A DNA stretch of 64,000 bases from Micromonospora inositola (GCF_900090285.1 NZ_LT607754.1:4986001-5050000); one strand, 5' to 3'; positions 7,659-17,491 are shown, counted from the first letter of the stretch. Numbers and translations are program-made. The notes: generated by a model from the letters alone, not told the origin.

Positions 7659-8444
7659 TCAGCTCATCAGTTCCTTCATCGTCACGGCGTGCAGACCTCG
7701 CTGGCGGAGCCCGTCGAGGATCGGTCCGATGGCGGCCACCGTGCCGCGGTGGCCGAAATGCAGGCTGACGATCGAACCGGGCCGCACCTGGCTCAGCGTC
7801 GTCCGCACCACCGCGGGCGAGCCGGGATCGGTGTAGTCCAGCGAGTCCACGTCGTAGGACACACAGGTCGGGTATCCCACCCGATTGGCTTGGGCGCGGA
7901 TCAGCGCGTTGGCGTGCTGGGTCTGGGACGGCCGGAACCAGGCGCCGATCGCGCCGGTGAGCTTTCTGATCCGCTGGGCGCACGCGTCGATCTCACCGAA
8001 CGCCTCGGTCGGGGTCATCCGGCTGATGTCGCGGTGGTTTTCGGTGTGGTTGCCCAGGTCATGACCTGCGTCGAGGACCCGCCGGGCCATCGCGGGCTGC
8101 TCGGCGAGCCAGGTTCCCACGGCGAAGACGGTGACCCGGGCGCCGCCACGTTCCAGCTCAGCCAGCAGTTGGCGGGCCAGGGTGGCATCCCCCTGGCCAT
8201 GAAAGGTCAGCGCCACGTCCGGCCGGTCCCGTGGAGCATTGTTGATCTCCCCCGGTAGGGAGGCGTGGCCGGGGGCAGCTCCGGTCGACCTGGCAGGGGA
8301 CGGGAATGGCGATGCGGAGCCGCCGCCCGGCGTCGCCGACCGGGCGGCCGACGGTCGGCTCGGCGAGTCGCATGCGCCAACTCCGACAAGCCCGGCGGCG
8401 ACACCGGCGGCGGCGGTCAGGGCGCTGCGGCGGTCCAGAGGCAC
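7659..8444 (-). CDS. polysaccharide deacetylase-like (CE4/NodB fold) lipoprotein with altered active site
   Basis: A 261-residue predicted lipoprotein. The N-terminal RR-containing signal ends in a lipobox-like GVGAC with Cys25, followed by a Ser/Pro/Ala linker. The NodB-type domain begins at ALTFHGQGD. The usual motif 1 (TFDDGP) is replaced by TFHGQGD, while the metal-binding motif HTENH (His133/His137) is retained; the usual RPPYG is RPSQTQ. Later segments (VSYDVDSLDYTDPG, GSIVSLHFGHRGT) fit the fold. The activity may be changed or lost. The GTG start at 8444 is preceded by TAGCAT at 8456-8451, consistent with a leaderless mRNA. Confidence 0.8.
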   Translation of the reverse strand: MPLDRRSALTAAAGVAAGLVGVGACDSPSRPSAARSATPGGGSASPFPSPARSTGAAPGHASLPGEINNAPRDRPDVALTFHGQGDATLARQLLAELERGGARVTVFAVGTWLAEQPAMARRVLDAGHDLGNHTENHRDISRMTPTEAFGEIDACAQRIRKLTGAIGAWFRPSQTQHANALIRAQANRVGYPTCVSYDVDSLDYTDPGSPAVVRTTLSQVRPGSIVSLHFGHRGTVAAIGPILDGLRQRGLHAVTMKELMS

Positions 8445-8593
8445 GCAGCGATGCTAGGCCCTCCGCAGGAGCGGGGGAGGCTGTACAGCGCCACGGAAGT
8501 CGCCATTCAGCCTGGTCTCAGGGCCGGCAACGTCCTTGCAATGGCCGGCCGGACGGGGGAGCCCCGACTGAGCCGGCCCGAGCGGGACGAGCG

Positions 8594-9706
8594 TCAGAGC
8601 CAGCCGGAGCGGCGGAACAACCGGTACAGGGTGACCGCGGCCAGGGCCATCACCAGCAGGGCCGCCGCGTAGCCGTAGCGCCAGCCCAGCTCGGGCATGT
8701 GGGCGAAGTTCATGCCGTAGATCCCGGCCACCGCGGTCTGGGTGGCGGCGATCGCCGCCCAGGCGGCGATCTTGCGCATGTCGTTGTTCTGCTCCACGGC
8801 GAGCTGCGTCAGCCGGGACTGCAGGATCGAGTTGAGCAGGTCGTCGTACCCGCCGATCCGGTCGACCGCCCGGGTCAGCCGGCCCTCCACGTCGACGAAC
8901 CAGCGCTGCAACGCCGGCGGCGGCCCGGCGTCGCGCTGCTCGACGACGGTACGCAGCGGCGCCTGCAACGGCAGCACCGCCCGCTTGAACTCCACCACCT
9001 CGCGTTTGAGCTGGTAGATCTGTTGGATGTCGGCGCCGCGGTCGCGGGCGAAGACGCTCTCCTCGACGCGTTCCAGGTCCCGCTCCAGGTGGCCGGAGAC
9101 CTCCAGGTAGAGCTCCACCATCCGGGCGCAGACCGCGTACGCCACCGCCCACGGTCCCGCGGCCAGCACGCCCGGGCGACGCTGGATGCCCTCCCGGACC
9201 GGGGCGAGGGCGCCGCTCGCGCCGTGCCGGACGGTGATCACGAAGCGGTCGCCGAGGAAGACCATCACGTCCCCGGTGTCGATCACCTCGGAGGTCTCGG
9301 TCAGCTCGGTGTGCTCGACGTAGCTCGCGGTGCGCAGCACCAGCAGGGTGACGTCACCGTGCCGCTGGATGGTGGGGCGGTGCCCGTCGGCGAGGGCCTG
9401 CGCCACGCTCAGCTCGTCCAGCCCGAAGGTGCGCCCGACCGCCGCCATCACCGCCGCCCCCGGCTCGTGCAGGCCCAGCCAGACGAAGGAGCGCCGGGTG
9501 CGGCGGCTGCGCGCGTACGCGTCGGCGTAGTGCGGGCGCCCCGGCTCCCGCCGGCCGTTGACGTAGACGGCGCAGTCCACCACGGCGTCCGGGTTGGACC
9601 GTCGGGCGGTCGGCGTGGCCGAGGCGTCGGCCGGGCGGCCGAGCAGCCGACCGAGCAGGGCGGGGAGTCGCAGGCGCCGCCGGGTCCGTACCGCCGACCG
9701 GTCCAC
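8594..9706 (-). CDS. corA: CorA family magnesium/divalent cation channel
   Basis: A 370-residue CorA-type transporter. The large N-terminal cytoplasmic domain contains the typical alpha/beta and long-helix region (FVWLGLHEPGAA, VIDTGDVMVFLGDRFVITVRHG, NSILQSRLTQLAVEQNNDMRKIAAWAAI). The C-terminus has two transmembrane helices separated by the signature YGMNF (GMN at 331-333), which forms the pore mouth. Family members take up Mg2+ or related ions as pentamers. The GTG start at 9706 has a GGAGG site. It ends 149 nt before the deacetylase-like gene, and no operon partner is obvious. Confidence 0.92.
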   Translation of the reverse strand: MDRSAVRTRRRLRLPALLGRLLGRPADASATPTARRSNPDAVVDCAVYVNGRREPGRPHYADAYARSRRTRRSFVWLGLHEPGAAVMAAVGRTFGLDELSVAQALADGHRPTIQRHGDVTLLVLRTASYVEHTELTETSEVIDTGDVMVFLGDRFVITVRHGASGALAPVREGIQRRPGVLAAGPWAVAYAVCARMVELYLEVSGHLERDLERVEESVFARDRGADIQQIYQLKREVVEFKRAVLPLQAPLRTVVEQRDAGPPPALQRWFVDVEGRLTRAVDRIGGYDDLLNSILQSRLTQLAVEQNNDMRKIAAWAAIAATQTAVAGIYGMNFAHMPELGWRYGYAAALLVMALAAVTLYRLFRRSGWL

Positions 9707-9767
9707 CGCGCACCTCCGCCCCGCCGGGAATCGACGGCCTACCGTACGGCACGTGCCGGCGGTCCGG

Positions 9768-10478
9768 TCAGCGCGTGGCCGTGGCGAAGACGACGATGTT
9801 GTCGGGGTAGCTGCCGGTGCGGGGGTTGAACCGGCCGCCGCAGGTGATCAGCCGCAGCCGGGCCGCCGCGTCGCCGCCGTACACCCCCTCGGTGGGGAAC
9901 CGCTCCTTCGGGTACGCCCCGACACCGTCCACGGTGAACGTCGCGACCCGACCGTCGGCGCGGGTGACCTGGACGGTGTCGCCGGGCTGGAGCCGGCCGA
10001 GGTCGAAGAAGACGGCCGGACCGGTCTGCGAGTCGACGTGCCCGACCAGGACCGCGTTGCCGGCCTCGCCCGGGGTGGGACCGCGGCGGTACCAGCCGGC
10101 AATCTCTGGATGGTCCAGCGGCGGCACCTCCAGGGCGCCGTTGTCGTCGGTGGCGACCGGGACGACGTCCGCCAGGACGCCGATGCGGGGGATGGTGATC
10201 CGGACCGGTTCGGACCGGGGGAGCACCGGCCCCGGCGACTCGGACCGTTCGGTGGTCGGGGCGGCCGAGGCTCCGGGCTGCGGCGGCCGGTCGGTCGTGG
10301 TGCCCAGGCCGGCGGCGACCAGGCCGGCCCCGGCCGCGCCGGTCAGGGTGACCGCCGCGACCACCGCGGCGGTGCGGGCCCGCGACGACCTGTCCTCGGG
10401 TTTGCGCTGGGGGGCCAGGTTCCCACCTCCGTCCGACGTGGGCGCGGTGCCCGCACCGCTCGCGGCCGGCGCGGGCAC
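9768..10478 (-). CDS. class F sortase
   Basis: A 236-residue membrane-anchored sortase. A transmembrane segment spans about residues 36-58, then a Pro/Ser linker, then the sortase barrel starting at RITIPRIGVLADV. The catalytic triad is His147 (VGHVDS), Cys213 (LITCGG) and Arg220 (FNPRTGSY). Class F is typical of actinobacteria and generally lacks a characterised housekeeping role. It lies directly downstream (30 nt) of a surface protein gene on the same strand, its likely operon partner, although that protein has no LPXTG motif. Confidence 0.88.
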   Translation of the reverse strand: MPAPAASGAGTAPTSDGGGNLAPQRKPEDRSSRARTAAVVAAVTLTGAAGAGLVAAGLGTTTDRPPQPGASAAPTTERSESPGPVLPRSEPVRITIPRIGVLADVVPVATDDNGALEVPPLDHPEIAGWYRRGPTPGEAGNAVLVGHVDSQTGPAVFFDLGRLQPGDTVQVTRADGRVATFTVDGVGAYPKERFPTEGVYGGDAAARLRLITCGGRFNPRTGSYPDNIVVFATATR

Positions 10479-10508
10479 CCTCGCACAGGGATGGTGTGTG
10501 GCGACGCC

Positions 10509-10997
10509 TCAGGCGACGAAGGTGGCGCGGCGCCGGCGACGGACCAGCACGTACGCCCCGCCGGCGACGGCCGCGGCGCCCAGGGCGCCGCCGGCGACGA
10601 GCACGCCCGTGTCCCCGTCCTTGCCGCCGCCGCCGGCCTGCGCGCCGCCGATCGGGGTGACGGTGAACTGGGCGGTGCCACCGGAGGTGCCGTCGCCGCA
10701 GGTCGTCGTGACCGTGTACGTCCCGAGGGTGAACCCGGCGGTGAAGAGTTCGGCGCTCAGGCCGCCGCCCGCCGCCGCGGTGGTGGACCGGACGTTCTCG
10801 TCGCGGTTGGGCCCGGTGACCCGGAAGATCGCGTCACCCGCCTTCGGGTTGCAGGTGGTCGTGGTGAGCACGACCGTGCCGCCGACCGGGGTGGTGGCTG
10901 GTGAGACGGTGGTGTCGGCGAGCGCGGCGGCCGGGAGCAGGAGTGTGCCGAGGCCCACGCCGACCGCCGCCGATCCGAGAATTGACTGTGCCTTCAT
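10509..10997 (-). CDS. secreted, C-terminally membrane-anchored surface protein next to sortase F
   Basis: A 162-residue protein: signal peptide (MKAQSILGSAAVG...AAALA, cleavage about residue 27), an Ig-like or carbohydrate-binding-like beta domain with two Cys pairs likely (TTTCNPKAGD and TTTCGDG), a Gly-rich spacer (AGGGGKDGDTG), one transmembrane helix and a final RRRRRATFVA. The domain order copies that of a sorting substrate, yet no LPXTG-like pentapeptide precedes the helix. It may be a membrane-retained surface protein, or the sortase may recognise a different signal. The function of the exported domain is unknown. Confidence 0.75.
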   Translation of the reverse strand: MKAQSILGSAAVGVGLGTLLLPAAALADTTVSPATTPVGGTVVLTTTTCNPKAGDAIFRVTGPNRDENVRSTTAAAGGGLSAELFTAGFTLGTYTVTTTCGDGTSGGTAQFTVTPIGGAQAGGGGKDGDTGVLVAGGALGAAAVAGGAYVLVRRRRRATFVA

Positions 10998-11625
10998 GCG
11001 CGTCTTCCCTCACTTTTCGTCCGCTGTCTGCGTGGGACGTCGTTCGGGTGGCCAACTCCGTGACTAGCACCGGTGTGGCCAACACTAGGTGGGTTGGGGT
11101 GCCCATCCGGCGTAAATGAGAAATCTTCGTTGCCGTCACGTGTTCCCCCTCCCGCCGGGGAGCTGCGGAAATGCCCACCCAGGACCGCCCGTAACGCCCG
11201 GGAGCCGGGGATCCGCCTGGGGTCGTCCGTCCGGTCTGCGTTCGCTGGGGCCATCGCGGCCATGCGCCCGGTGCGACCGTTCGTGTCCCCGATGTCGGAA
11301 ACCGGGTCGACGGGTCCGGCCACGGGCGATGCCACACCGCAGGCCGGTGCCCCGGGCGGAGTCGCCGCGCTCCCGCCGGGCGTGATCGTCAGGAGGGCGA
11401 CCGTGCGCGGGTGCCGCCCAGGGCTCGGGGCTGGTGTCTCCAGAGTGGAGGCAGAGCCACCCCCGACCTGCCGCTCGCCGTCCCTGAGGCGCCGTTCGCC
11501 GCACCGGGACGACCGCTCCCGGCGGCTGTGCCGTCACTCAGGTCGCGGCCCCGACCAGCGAGAACTACAGTCGGCAGGAGCACACCGGATAGATCGCGAC
11601 ACATATCACGGTGAGGAGCGAGCCG
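10998..11625. other. intergenic region between the sortase locus and aceB
   Basis: No gene is supported in these 628 bases. The left part carries the promoter of the surface-protein gene and two GTGGCCAAC direct repeats (11048-11056 and 11075-11083). The right part should hold the promoter for the glycolate/glyoxylate module. An AT-richer stretch (ACATATCACG) at about 11600-11610 lies just before the aceB ribosome site. Open frames on both strands here are arginine/proline-rich and look non-coding. Confidence 0.5.
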
Positions 11626-13209
11626 ATGACCAGTCCCGCCGGCGTCGAGGTCACGGGACCGATGCACCCCCGGTACGACGAGATCCTCACCCCGGAGGCG
11701 CTGGCCTTCCTCGCCGATCTGCACCGCGCCTTCGACCCGCGCCGCCGGGACCTGCTCGACCGCCGGCGGCGACGCGGGGCCGAACTGGCCGATGGCGGGC
11801 TGCTGGACTTCCTGCCCGAGACCCGGGAGATCCGCGAGGCCGACTGGCGGGTCGCCGAGCCGGCGCCCGGCCTGGTCGACCGCCGCGTCGAGATCACCGG
11901 CCCGACCGACGCGAAGATGACCATCAACGCGCTGAACTCCGGTGCGAAGGTGTGGCTGGCCGACCATGAGGACGCCAACACCCCGCTCTGGGAGAACGTC
12001 GTCGGCGGTCAGCTCAACCTGCGCGACGCCATCGACCGCAAGCTCGACTTCACCTCCCCGGAGGGGAAGCAGTACGCGCTGCACGACGGCGAGCTGGCCA
12101 CCATCGTGGTACGCCCGCGCGGCTGGCACCTCACCGAGAAGCACATCCTGGTCGACGGCGAGCGCACCTCCGGCAGCCTGGTGGACTTCGGGCTCTACTT
12201 CTTCCACTGCGCCCGCCGGCAGCTCGACCGGGGCGCCGGGCCCTACTTCTATCTGCCGAAGATGGAGAGCCACCTCGAAGCGCGACTGTGGAACGACGTG
12301 TTCCTGGCCGCCCAGGAACGGCTCGGCATCCCGCGCGGCACGATCCGGGCCACGGTGCTGATCGAGACCTTCCCGGCCGCGTTCGAGATGGACGAGATCC
12401 TCTACGAGCTGTGCGAGCACTCCGCCGGGCTGAACGCCGGCCGGTGGGACTACATGTTCAGCGTGATCAAGAAGTTCCGCACCCGGGGCGCGGACTTCCT
12501 GCTGCCGGACCGGAACGCCGTGACGATGACCGTGCCGTTCATGCGCGCGTACACCGAGTTGCTGGTGCGGACCTGTCACCGGCGCGGCGCGCACGCCATC
12601 GGCGGGATGGCCGCGTTCATTCCCAGCCGGCGCGACCCGCAGGTCAACGAGACCGCCCTGACGAAGGTCCGCGACGACAAGACCCGCGAGGCCAACGACG
12701 GGTTCGACGGCTCCTGGGTGGCCCACCCCGACCTGGTGCCGATCTGCCGGGAGGTCTTCGACAAGGTGCTCGGTGACCGCCCCAACCAGCTCGACCGCAC
12801 CCGGGACGAGGTCCGGGTCACCGCCGCCGAGCTGCTCGACGTCCGGTCCACCCCCGGGCAGCACACCGAGGCGGGCCTGCGCAACGCGGTCAGCGTCGGC
12901 GTGCAGTACCTGGCCACCTGGCTGCGCGGCTCCGGCGCGGTGGCCATCTTCAACCTGATGGAGGACGCCGCCACGGCGGAGATCTCCCGCAGCCAGGTCT
13001 GGCAGTGGCTGCACAACGACGTCATCCTCGACGACACCGGCGAGCGGGTCACGAAGGAGCTGGTCGAGCGGATCGCCGCCGACGAGATCGGCAAACTGCC
13101 CGGCGACCCGGGCGACTACGCCGAGGCCCGGGCCCTGTTCATGGAGGTTGCCGTCGCCGATGACTTCGTCGACTTCCTCACCGTGCCGGCCTACGAACGG
13201 ATGCCCTGA
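11626..13209 (+). CDS. aceB: malate synthase A
   Basis: A 527-residue malate synthase of the A type, condensing glyoxylate and acetyl-CoA to malate. Recognisable blocks are [90 protein letters not shown] and [15 protein letters not shown], with the catalytic Arg/Glu/Asp region in RPRGW and ATVLIETF. The start at ATG 11626 follows GAGGAG at 11613-11618 with 7-nt spacing; a GTG at 11611 would include that site. It is the first gene of a module with glycolate oxidase 26 nt downstream, so glycolate-derived glyoxylate can go straight to malate. Confidence 0.95.
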   Translation: MTSPAGVEVTGPMHPRYDEILTPEALAFLADLHRAFDPRRRDLLDRRRRRGAELADGGLLDFLPETREIREADWRVAEPAPGLVDRRVEITGPTDAKMTINALNSGAKVWLADHEDANTPLWENVVGGQLNLRDAIDRKLDFTSPEGKQYALHDGELATIVVRPRGWHLTEKHILVDGERTSGSLVDFGLYFFHCARRQLDRGAGPYFYLPKMESHLEARLWNDVFLAAQERLGIPRGTIRATVLIETFPAAFEMDEILYELCEHSAGLNAGRWDYMFSVIKKFRTRGADFLLPDRNAVTMTVPFMRAYTELLVRTCHRRGAHAIGGMAAFIPSRRDPQVNETALTKVRDDKTREANDGFDGSWVAHPDLVPICREVFDKVLGDRPNQLDRTRDEVRVTAAELLDVRSTPGQHTEAGLRNAVSVGVQYLATWLRGSGAVAIFNLMEDAATAEISRSQVWQWLHNDVILDDTGERVTKELVERIAADEIGKLPGDPGDYAEARALFMEVAVADDFVDFLTVPAYERMP

Positions 13210-13235
13210 CCGACGACCCGACGCGGAGGTGGGCG

Positions 13236-14708
13236 ATGAGCACGACCACGACGGACATCGACGCTCTCGCCGGCACGCTGCGCGCCGCGATCGGCGCCGA
13301 CCGGGTGATCAGCGACCGGCAGGAGCTGCGCACCTACGAGTGCGACGGGCTGGCCCAGTACAAGGTCGTGCCGGCGCTGGTGGCGCTCCCCGCCGACGCC
13401 GCGCAGTGCGCCGCGGTGGTCCGGGCCTGCGTCGCCGCCGGTACGCCGTTCGTGGCCCGCGGCTCCGGCACCGGGCTCTCCGGCGGCGCGCTGCCGCACG
13501 CCGACGGCGTCCTGATCGTCACCTCGCGGATGCGGGACATCCTCGAGGTCGCGCCGGACGACGAGCGGGCCGTGGTGCAGCCGGGCGTGATCAACCTGGC
13601 GGTCAGCCGGGCCGCGAACCCGCACGGCTGGTACTACGCGCCCGACCCGTCCAGCCAGCAGATCTGCTCCATCGGCGGCAACGTGGCGGAGAACTCCGGC
13701 GGCGCGCACTGCCTCAAGTACGGCTTCACCACCAACCACGTCACCGGCGTCGAGCTGGTCACCCCCGACGGCGACCGGGTACGCCTCGGCGGCCCCGCCC
13801 CCGACGCCCCCGGCTACGACCTGCTCGGCGCGTTCGTCGGCTCGGAGGGCACCCTCGGCATCGCCACCGAGGTCACCGTGCGGCTCACCCGGCTGCCCGA
13901 GTCGGTGCGGACCCTGCTGGCCGCCTTCGAGACCACCGATCAGGCCGGGGCGGCGACCTCGGCCATCATCGCGGCCGGGGTGGTGCCGGCGGCGGTGGAG
14001 ATGATGGACGCGCTCGCCATCTCCGCCGCCGAGGCGGCCGTGCACTGTGGCTACCCGCCCGGCGCCGGGGCCGTGCTCATCGTCGAGCTGGACGGGCCGG
14101 AACCGGAGGTGGCCGCCCAGTTCGACCAGGTCGAGCGGCTCTGCCGGGACAACCGGGCGTTCGAGATCCGGATCGCCGCCGACGACGCCGAGCGGGCGCT
14201 GTTCTGGAAGGGCCGCAAGTCCGCGTTCGCCGCCGTCGGGCGGATCAGCCCCGACTACATCGTCCAGGACGGGGTGATCCCGCGTACCGCCCTGCCCGAG
14301 GTGCTGCGCCGCATCGGCGAGCTCTCCGCCGAACGCGGCATCCGGGTCGCCAACGTCTTCCACGCTGGCGATGGCAACCTGCACCCGCTGGTCCTGTTCG
14401 ACGGGTCCGTCGACGGGCAGACGGAGCGCGCCGAGGAGGTCTCCGGTGCGATCCTCGACCTCTGCGTCAGCCACGGCGGGTCGATCACCGGCGAGCACGG
14501 GGTCGGCATGGACAAGGCGAAGTACATGCCGCGCATGTTCACCGCCGACGACCTGGACACCATGCAGCTGCTGCGGTGCGCGTTCGACCCGGCCGGGCTG
14601 GCCAACCCGGGCAAGGTCTTCCCGACGCCCCGGCTCTGCGGCGAGGTCCCGGGCCGGCGCAAGGGGGTCCATCCCGCCCAGGAGGCCGGCCTGGCGGAGG
14701 TGTTCTGA
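13236..14708 (+). CDS. glcD: glycolate oxidase subunit GlcD (FAD-linked)
   Basis: A 490-residue FAD-dependent oxidase of the GlcD/D-lactate dehydrogenase type. The N-terminal PCMH FAD-binding domain shows VARGSGTGLSGGALP, QPGVINLAVSR, GGNVAENSGGAHCLKYG and GSEGTLGI. The C-terminal cap contains HAGDGNLHPLV and GSITGEHGVGMDK. It oxidises glycolate (or D-2-hydroxy acids) to glyoxylate with GlcE and GlcF. The stop overlaps the glcE start by one base (TGATG), indicating translational coupling. Confidence 0.93.
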   Translation: MSTTTTDIDALAGTLRAAIGADRVISDRQELRTYECDGLAQYKVVPALVALPADAAQCAAVVRACVAAGTPFVARGSGTGLSGGALPHADGVLIVTSRMRDILEVAPDDERAVVQPGVINLAVSRAANPHGWYYAPDPSSQQICSIGGNVAENSGGAHCLKYGFTTNHVTGVELVTPDGDRVRLGGPAPDAPGYDLLGAFVGSEGTLGIATEVTVRLTRLPESVRTLLAAFETTDQAGAATSAIIAAGVVPAAVEMMDALAISAAEAAVHCGYPPGAGAVLIVELDGPEPEVAAQFDQVERLCRDNRAFEIRIAADDAERALFWKGRKSAFAAVGRISPDYIVQDGVIPRTALPEVLRRIGELSAERGIRVANVFHAGDGNLHPLVLFDGSVDGQTERAEEVSGAILDLCVSHGGSITGEHGVGMDKAKYMPRMFTADDLDTMQLLRCAFDPAGLANPGKVFPTPRLCGEVPGRRKGVHPAQEAGLAEVF

Positions 14709-16039
14709 TGCCGGCCGACGGGATCCTCGACCAGCTCCGCGACGCCGCCCGGGAGACCGCGACCGACGGCCGGCACTCCGACGGCCTGCCGTCGCAGGCG
14801 GCGGCCGGCCGGGCCGACGCCCCGGCCGGCCCCGAGCCGGTCCGGCCCGCCGAAGAGCACGACTCGATCGCCGGGATGCCGGCCCGCTACGTCGCCGCGC
14901 CCCGGGACACCGCCGAGGCGGCGGCCCTGCTGCGGGCGGCGGCCGCCCTCGACCTGGCCGTCACCATCCGCGGCGGCGGCACGAGGCAGTCGTGGGGGAG
15001 CCCGCCGAGTCGGCTCGACCTGATCCTCGACACCACCGCGCTGACCGGGGTGGTCGAGCACGCCGCCGGTGACCTGATCACCGTGGTCCGGGCCGGCACC
15101 CGCCTCGACGCGCTCGCCGCCACCCTGGCCGGCGCCCGCCAGCAGCTCGCCCTCGACGCGCCGCTGCCGGACGGCACCGTCGGCGGCGCGGTCGCCACCA
15201 ACGCCAGCGGACCCCGCCGGATGCTCTACGGCACCGCGCGCGACCTGCTCATCGGGGTCACCCTGGTCCGCGCCGACGGGGTGGTCGCGCACGCCGGCGG
15301 CAAGGTGGTCAAGAACGTCGCCGGCTACGACCTGGGCAAGCTGGTCACCGGCGCGTACGGCACGCTCGGGCTGGTCACCGAGTGCGCGTTCCGGCTGCAC
15401 CCGCTGCCGGCCGCCGTCGCGTACGTCACCCGCCGGGTCGGCGATCCGGCCGAGGCGGGCCGGGTGGCCGGCACGGTACGGGCCGCGCAGCTCGTGCCCG
15501 CCGCGCTGGAGGTGGATGCGCCGGCCGGCGGTGCGGCGGCGGTGACCGTGCTGCTGGAGGGCACCCCGGCCGGGGTGGCCGCCCGCGCCGAGGCCGCCCG
15601 GCGACTGCTCGGCGCCGACGCCACCGCCTCCGACGAGGCGCCCGACGGCTGGGGCCGGTACCCGTGGCGGGACGGCGACAGCGGGCTGAAGCTGACCGCT
15701 GCGCTCTCCGGCGTACCGCGACTGCTGGCCGACGCCCGCGCGGCCGCCGACCGGCACGGCGTGCCCGTCGCGCTGCGCGGCTCGGCCGGCGTGGGCGTCC
15801 TCTACGCCGGGGTGCCCGGCACGGCCGACCCGGAGCGGGTCGCCGGCCTCGTCGACGCGCTGCGGGCGGCGACCGCCGCCGTCGCCGGGCACGCCGTGGT
15901 GCTCACCGCGCCCCCGGCCGTGCGGGACCGGGTCGACCTGTGGGGGCCGGTCGACAGCCTGGCGCTGATGCGCCGGGTCAAGCAGCGCTTCGACCCGGAC
16001 GCCCGGCTCGCGCCCGGCCGATTCGTGGGAGGGATCTGA
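14708..16039 (+). CDS. glcE: glycolate oxidase subunit GlcE (FAD-binding)
   Basis: A 443-residue second FAD-binding subunit. The PCMH core appears as VTIRGGGTRQSWGSPPSRLD, VVRAGTRLDALAATLAG, GTVGGAVATNASGPRRMLYG, VKNVAGYDLGKLVTGAYGTLG, with a C-terminal LMRRVKQRFDPDARLAPGRF typical of GlcE. The first 55 or so residues (rich in Ala/Asp/Gly) are a longer N-terminal tail than usual. The ATG overlaps the glcD stop and its own stop overlaps the glcF start, so glcD, glcE and glcF form one tightly coupled unit. Confidence 0.92.
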   Translation: MPADGILDQLRDAARETATDGRHSDGLPSQAAAGRADAPAGPEPVRPAEEHDSIAGMPARYVAAPRDTAEAAALLRAAAALDLAVTIRGGGTRQSWGSPPSRLDLILDTTALTGVVEHAAGDLITVVRAGTRLDALAATLAGARQQLALDAPLPDGTVGGAVATNASGPRRMLYGTARDLLIGVTLVRADGVVAHAGGKVVKNVAGYDLGKLVTGAYGTLGLVTECAFRLHPLPAAVAYVTRRVGDPAEAGRVAGTVRAAQLVPAALEVDAPAGGAAAVTVLLEGTPAGVAARAEAARRLLGADATASDEAPDGWGRYPWRDGDSGLKLTAALSGVPRLLADARAAADRHGVPVALRGSAGVGVLYAGVPGTADPERVAGLVDALRAATAAVAGHAVVLTAPPAVRDRVDLWGPVDSLALMRRVKQRFDPDARLAPGRFVGGI

Positions 16040-17448
16040 TGGCCATCCCCCAGCAGCCCGACGGCCGCCCGGCCCCGGTCACCTCGCCCGGCGGCACCTT
16101 CCCGGCCAGCGGACCGCGCGACGTGCTCGGCCTCGCCGCCCGGCCGCCCGGCGAGGGCGCCTTCGACACCCACCACCCGCCCGCCGCCGAGCTGATCGCC
16201 GACTGCGTGCACTGCGGCTTCTGCCTGCCCACCTGCCCCACCTACGTGCTGTGGGGCGAGGAGATGGACTCGCCGCGCGGCCGGATCTACCTGATGAAGC
16301 AGGGCCTGGAGGGCGAGCCCATGTCGGACTCGATGGTCGCCCACTTCGACCGCTGCCTCGGCTGCATGTCCTGCGTCACCGCCTGCCCCTCCGGGGTGCG
16401 CTACGACCGGCTGATCGAGGACACCCGGCAGCAGGTGGAACGCCGGCACAGCCGCGGTCCCCGGGAGCGGGCGCTGCGCGCGGCGATCTTCGCCCTCTTC
16501 CCGTACCCGCGACGGCTGCGGGTGCTGCGCGGCCCGCTGCGGGCCTACCAGGCCAGCGGGCTGCGCCGCCTGGTCGCGCGGACCGGGCTGCTGCCGCGGC
16601 TGGCGCCCACCCTGGCGGCGCTGGAGTCGCTCGCGCCCCGGCTCGGCCGGGCGGCGCGCCCGCCGCAGCGGGTGCCCGCGGTCGGGGCCCGGCGGGCCGT
16701 GGTCGGCATGCTCACCGGCTGTGTGCAGTCCGCGTTCTTCCCCGAGGTCAACGCGGCCACCGCCCGGGTGCTCGCCGCCGAGGGCTGCGACGTGGTCATC
16801 CTGCCCGACCGGCAGGGCTGCTGCGGCGCGCTGAGCGTGCACAACGGACGCGAGGAGGAAGCGCGGGGCTTCGCCCGCCGGATGCTGGACACGTTCGCCG
16901 CCGCCGGCATCGACTTCTTCGTGGTCAACGCGGCCGGCTGCGGCTCCACCCTCAAGGAGTACGGCGACCTGCTGCGCGACGACCCCCGCTACGCCACGCT
17001 CGCCGCCGACTTCGCCGGCCGGGTCCGCGACCTGTCCGAACTCCTCGACGAACTGGGTCCGGTCGCCACCCGGCACCCGCTGCCGGTGACCGTCGCGTAC
17101 CACGACGCCTGCCACCTCGCCCACGCCCAGGGCGTCCGCGCCCAGCCCCGCCGGCTGCTGCGCGACATCCCCGGGCTGGAGCTGCGGGAGATCGCCGACC
17201 CGGAGATCTGCTGCGGCTCCGCCGGGATCTGGAACGTGCTCCACCCCGGGCCGGCCGCCGAACTCGGCGACCGCAAGGCCCGCACCGTACTGGCCACCGG
17301 GGCGCGGCTGCTCGTCACCGCCAACCCCGGCTGCCTCATGCAGGTCGCCGCCTCGGTGGCCCGCGCCGGCGGCGACATCGCCCTGGCCCACACCGCCCAG
17401 GTCCTCGACGCCTCCCTCCGCGCCCGCCCGGTGGAGGAGCTGCTGTAG
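16039..17448 (+). CDS. glcF: glycolate oxidase iron-sulfur subunit GlcF
   Basis: A 469-residue electron-transfer subunit. Two 4Fe-4S motifs are present, CVHCGFCLPTCP (about residues 55-66) and CLGCMSCVTACP (about 107-118), followed by two CCG domains containing QGCCGALSVHN and EICCGSAGIWN with further Cys (GMLTGCVQ, YHDACHLAH, NPGCLMQ). GlcF passes electrons from the flavin subunits toward the quinone pool at the membrane. It is coupled to glcE by a TGATG overlap, and the permease gene follows after 43 nt. Confidence 0.94.
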   Translation: MAIPQQPDGRPAPVTSPGGTFPASGPRDVLGLAARPPGEGAFDTHHPPAAELIADCVHCGFCLPTCPTYVLWGEEMDSPRGRIYLMKQGLEGEPMSDSMVAHFDRCLGCMSCVTACPSGVRYDRLIEDTRQQVERRHSRGPRERALRAAIFALFPYPRRLRVLRGPLRAYQASGLRRLVARTGLLPRLAPTLAALESLAPRLGRAARPPQRVPAVGARRAVVGMLTGCVQSAFFPEVNAATARVLAAEGCDVVILPDRQGCCGALSVHNGREEEARGFARRMLDTFAAAGIDFFVVNAAGCGSTLKEYGDLLRDDPRYATLAADFAGRVRDLSELLDELGPVATRHPLPVTVAYHDACHLAHAQGVRAQPRRLLRDIPGLELREIADPEICCGSAGIWNVLHPGPAAELGDRKARTVLATGARLLVTANPGCLMQVAASVARAGGDIALAHTAQVLDASLRARPVEELL

Positions 17449-17491
17449 GGCCGAACCCACCCGCCACCGTCCCCAAGCGTCGAGGTGACCC

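Noticed and set aside
11073..11969. Plus-strand frame of 298 codons upstream of and overlapping aceB.
   Set aside because: Arg/Pro-rich without any domain, overlaps a certain gene out of frame, and has no ribosome site.
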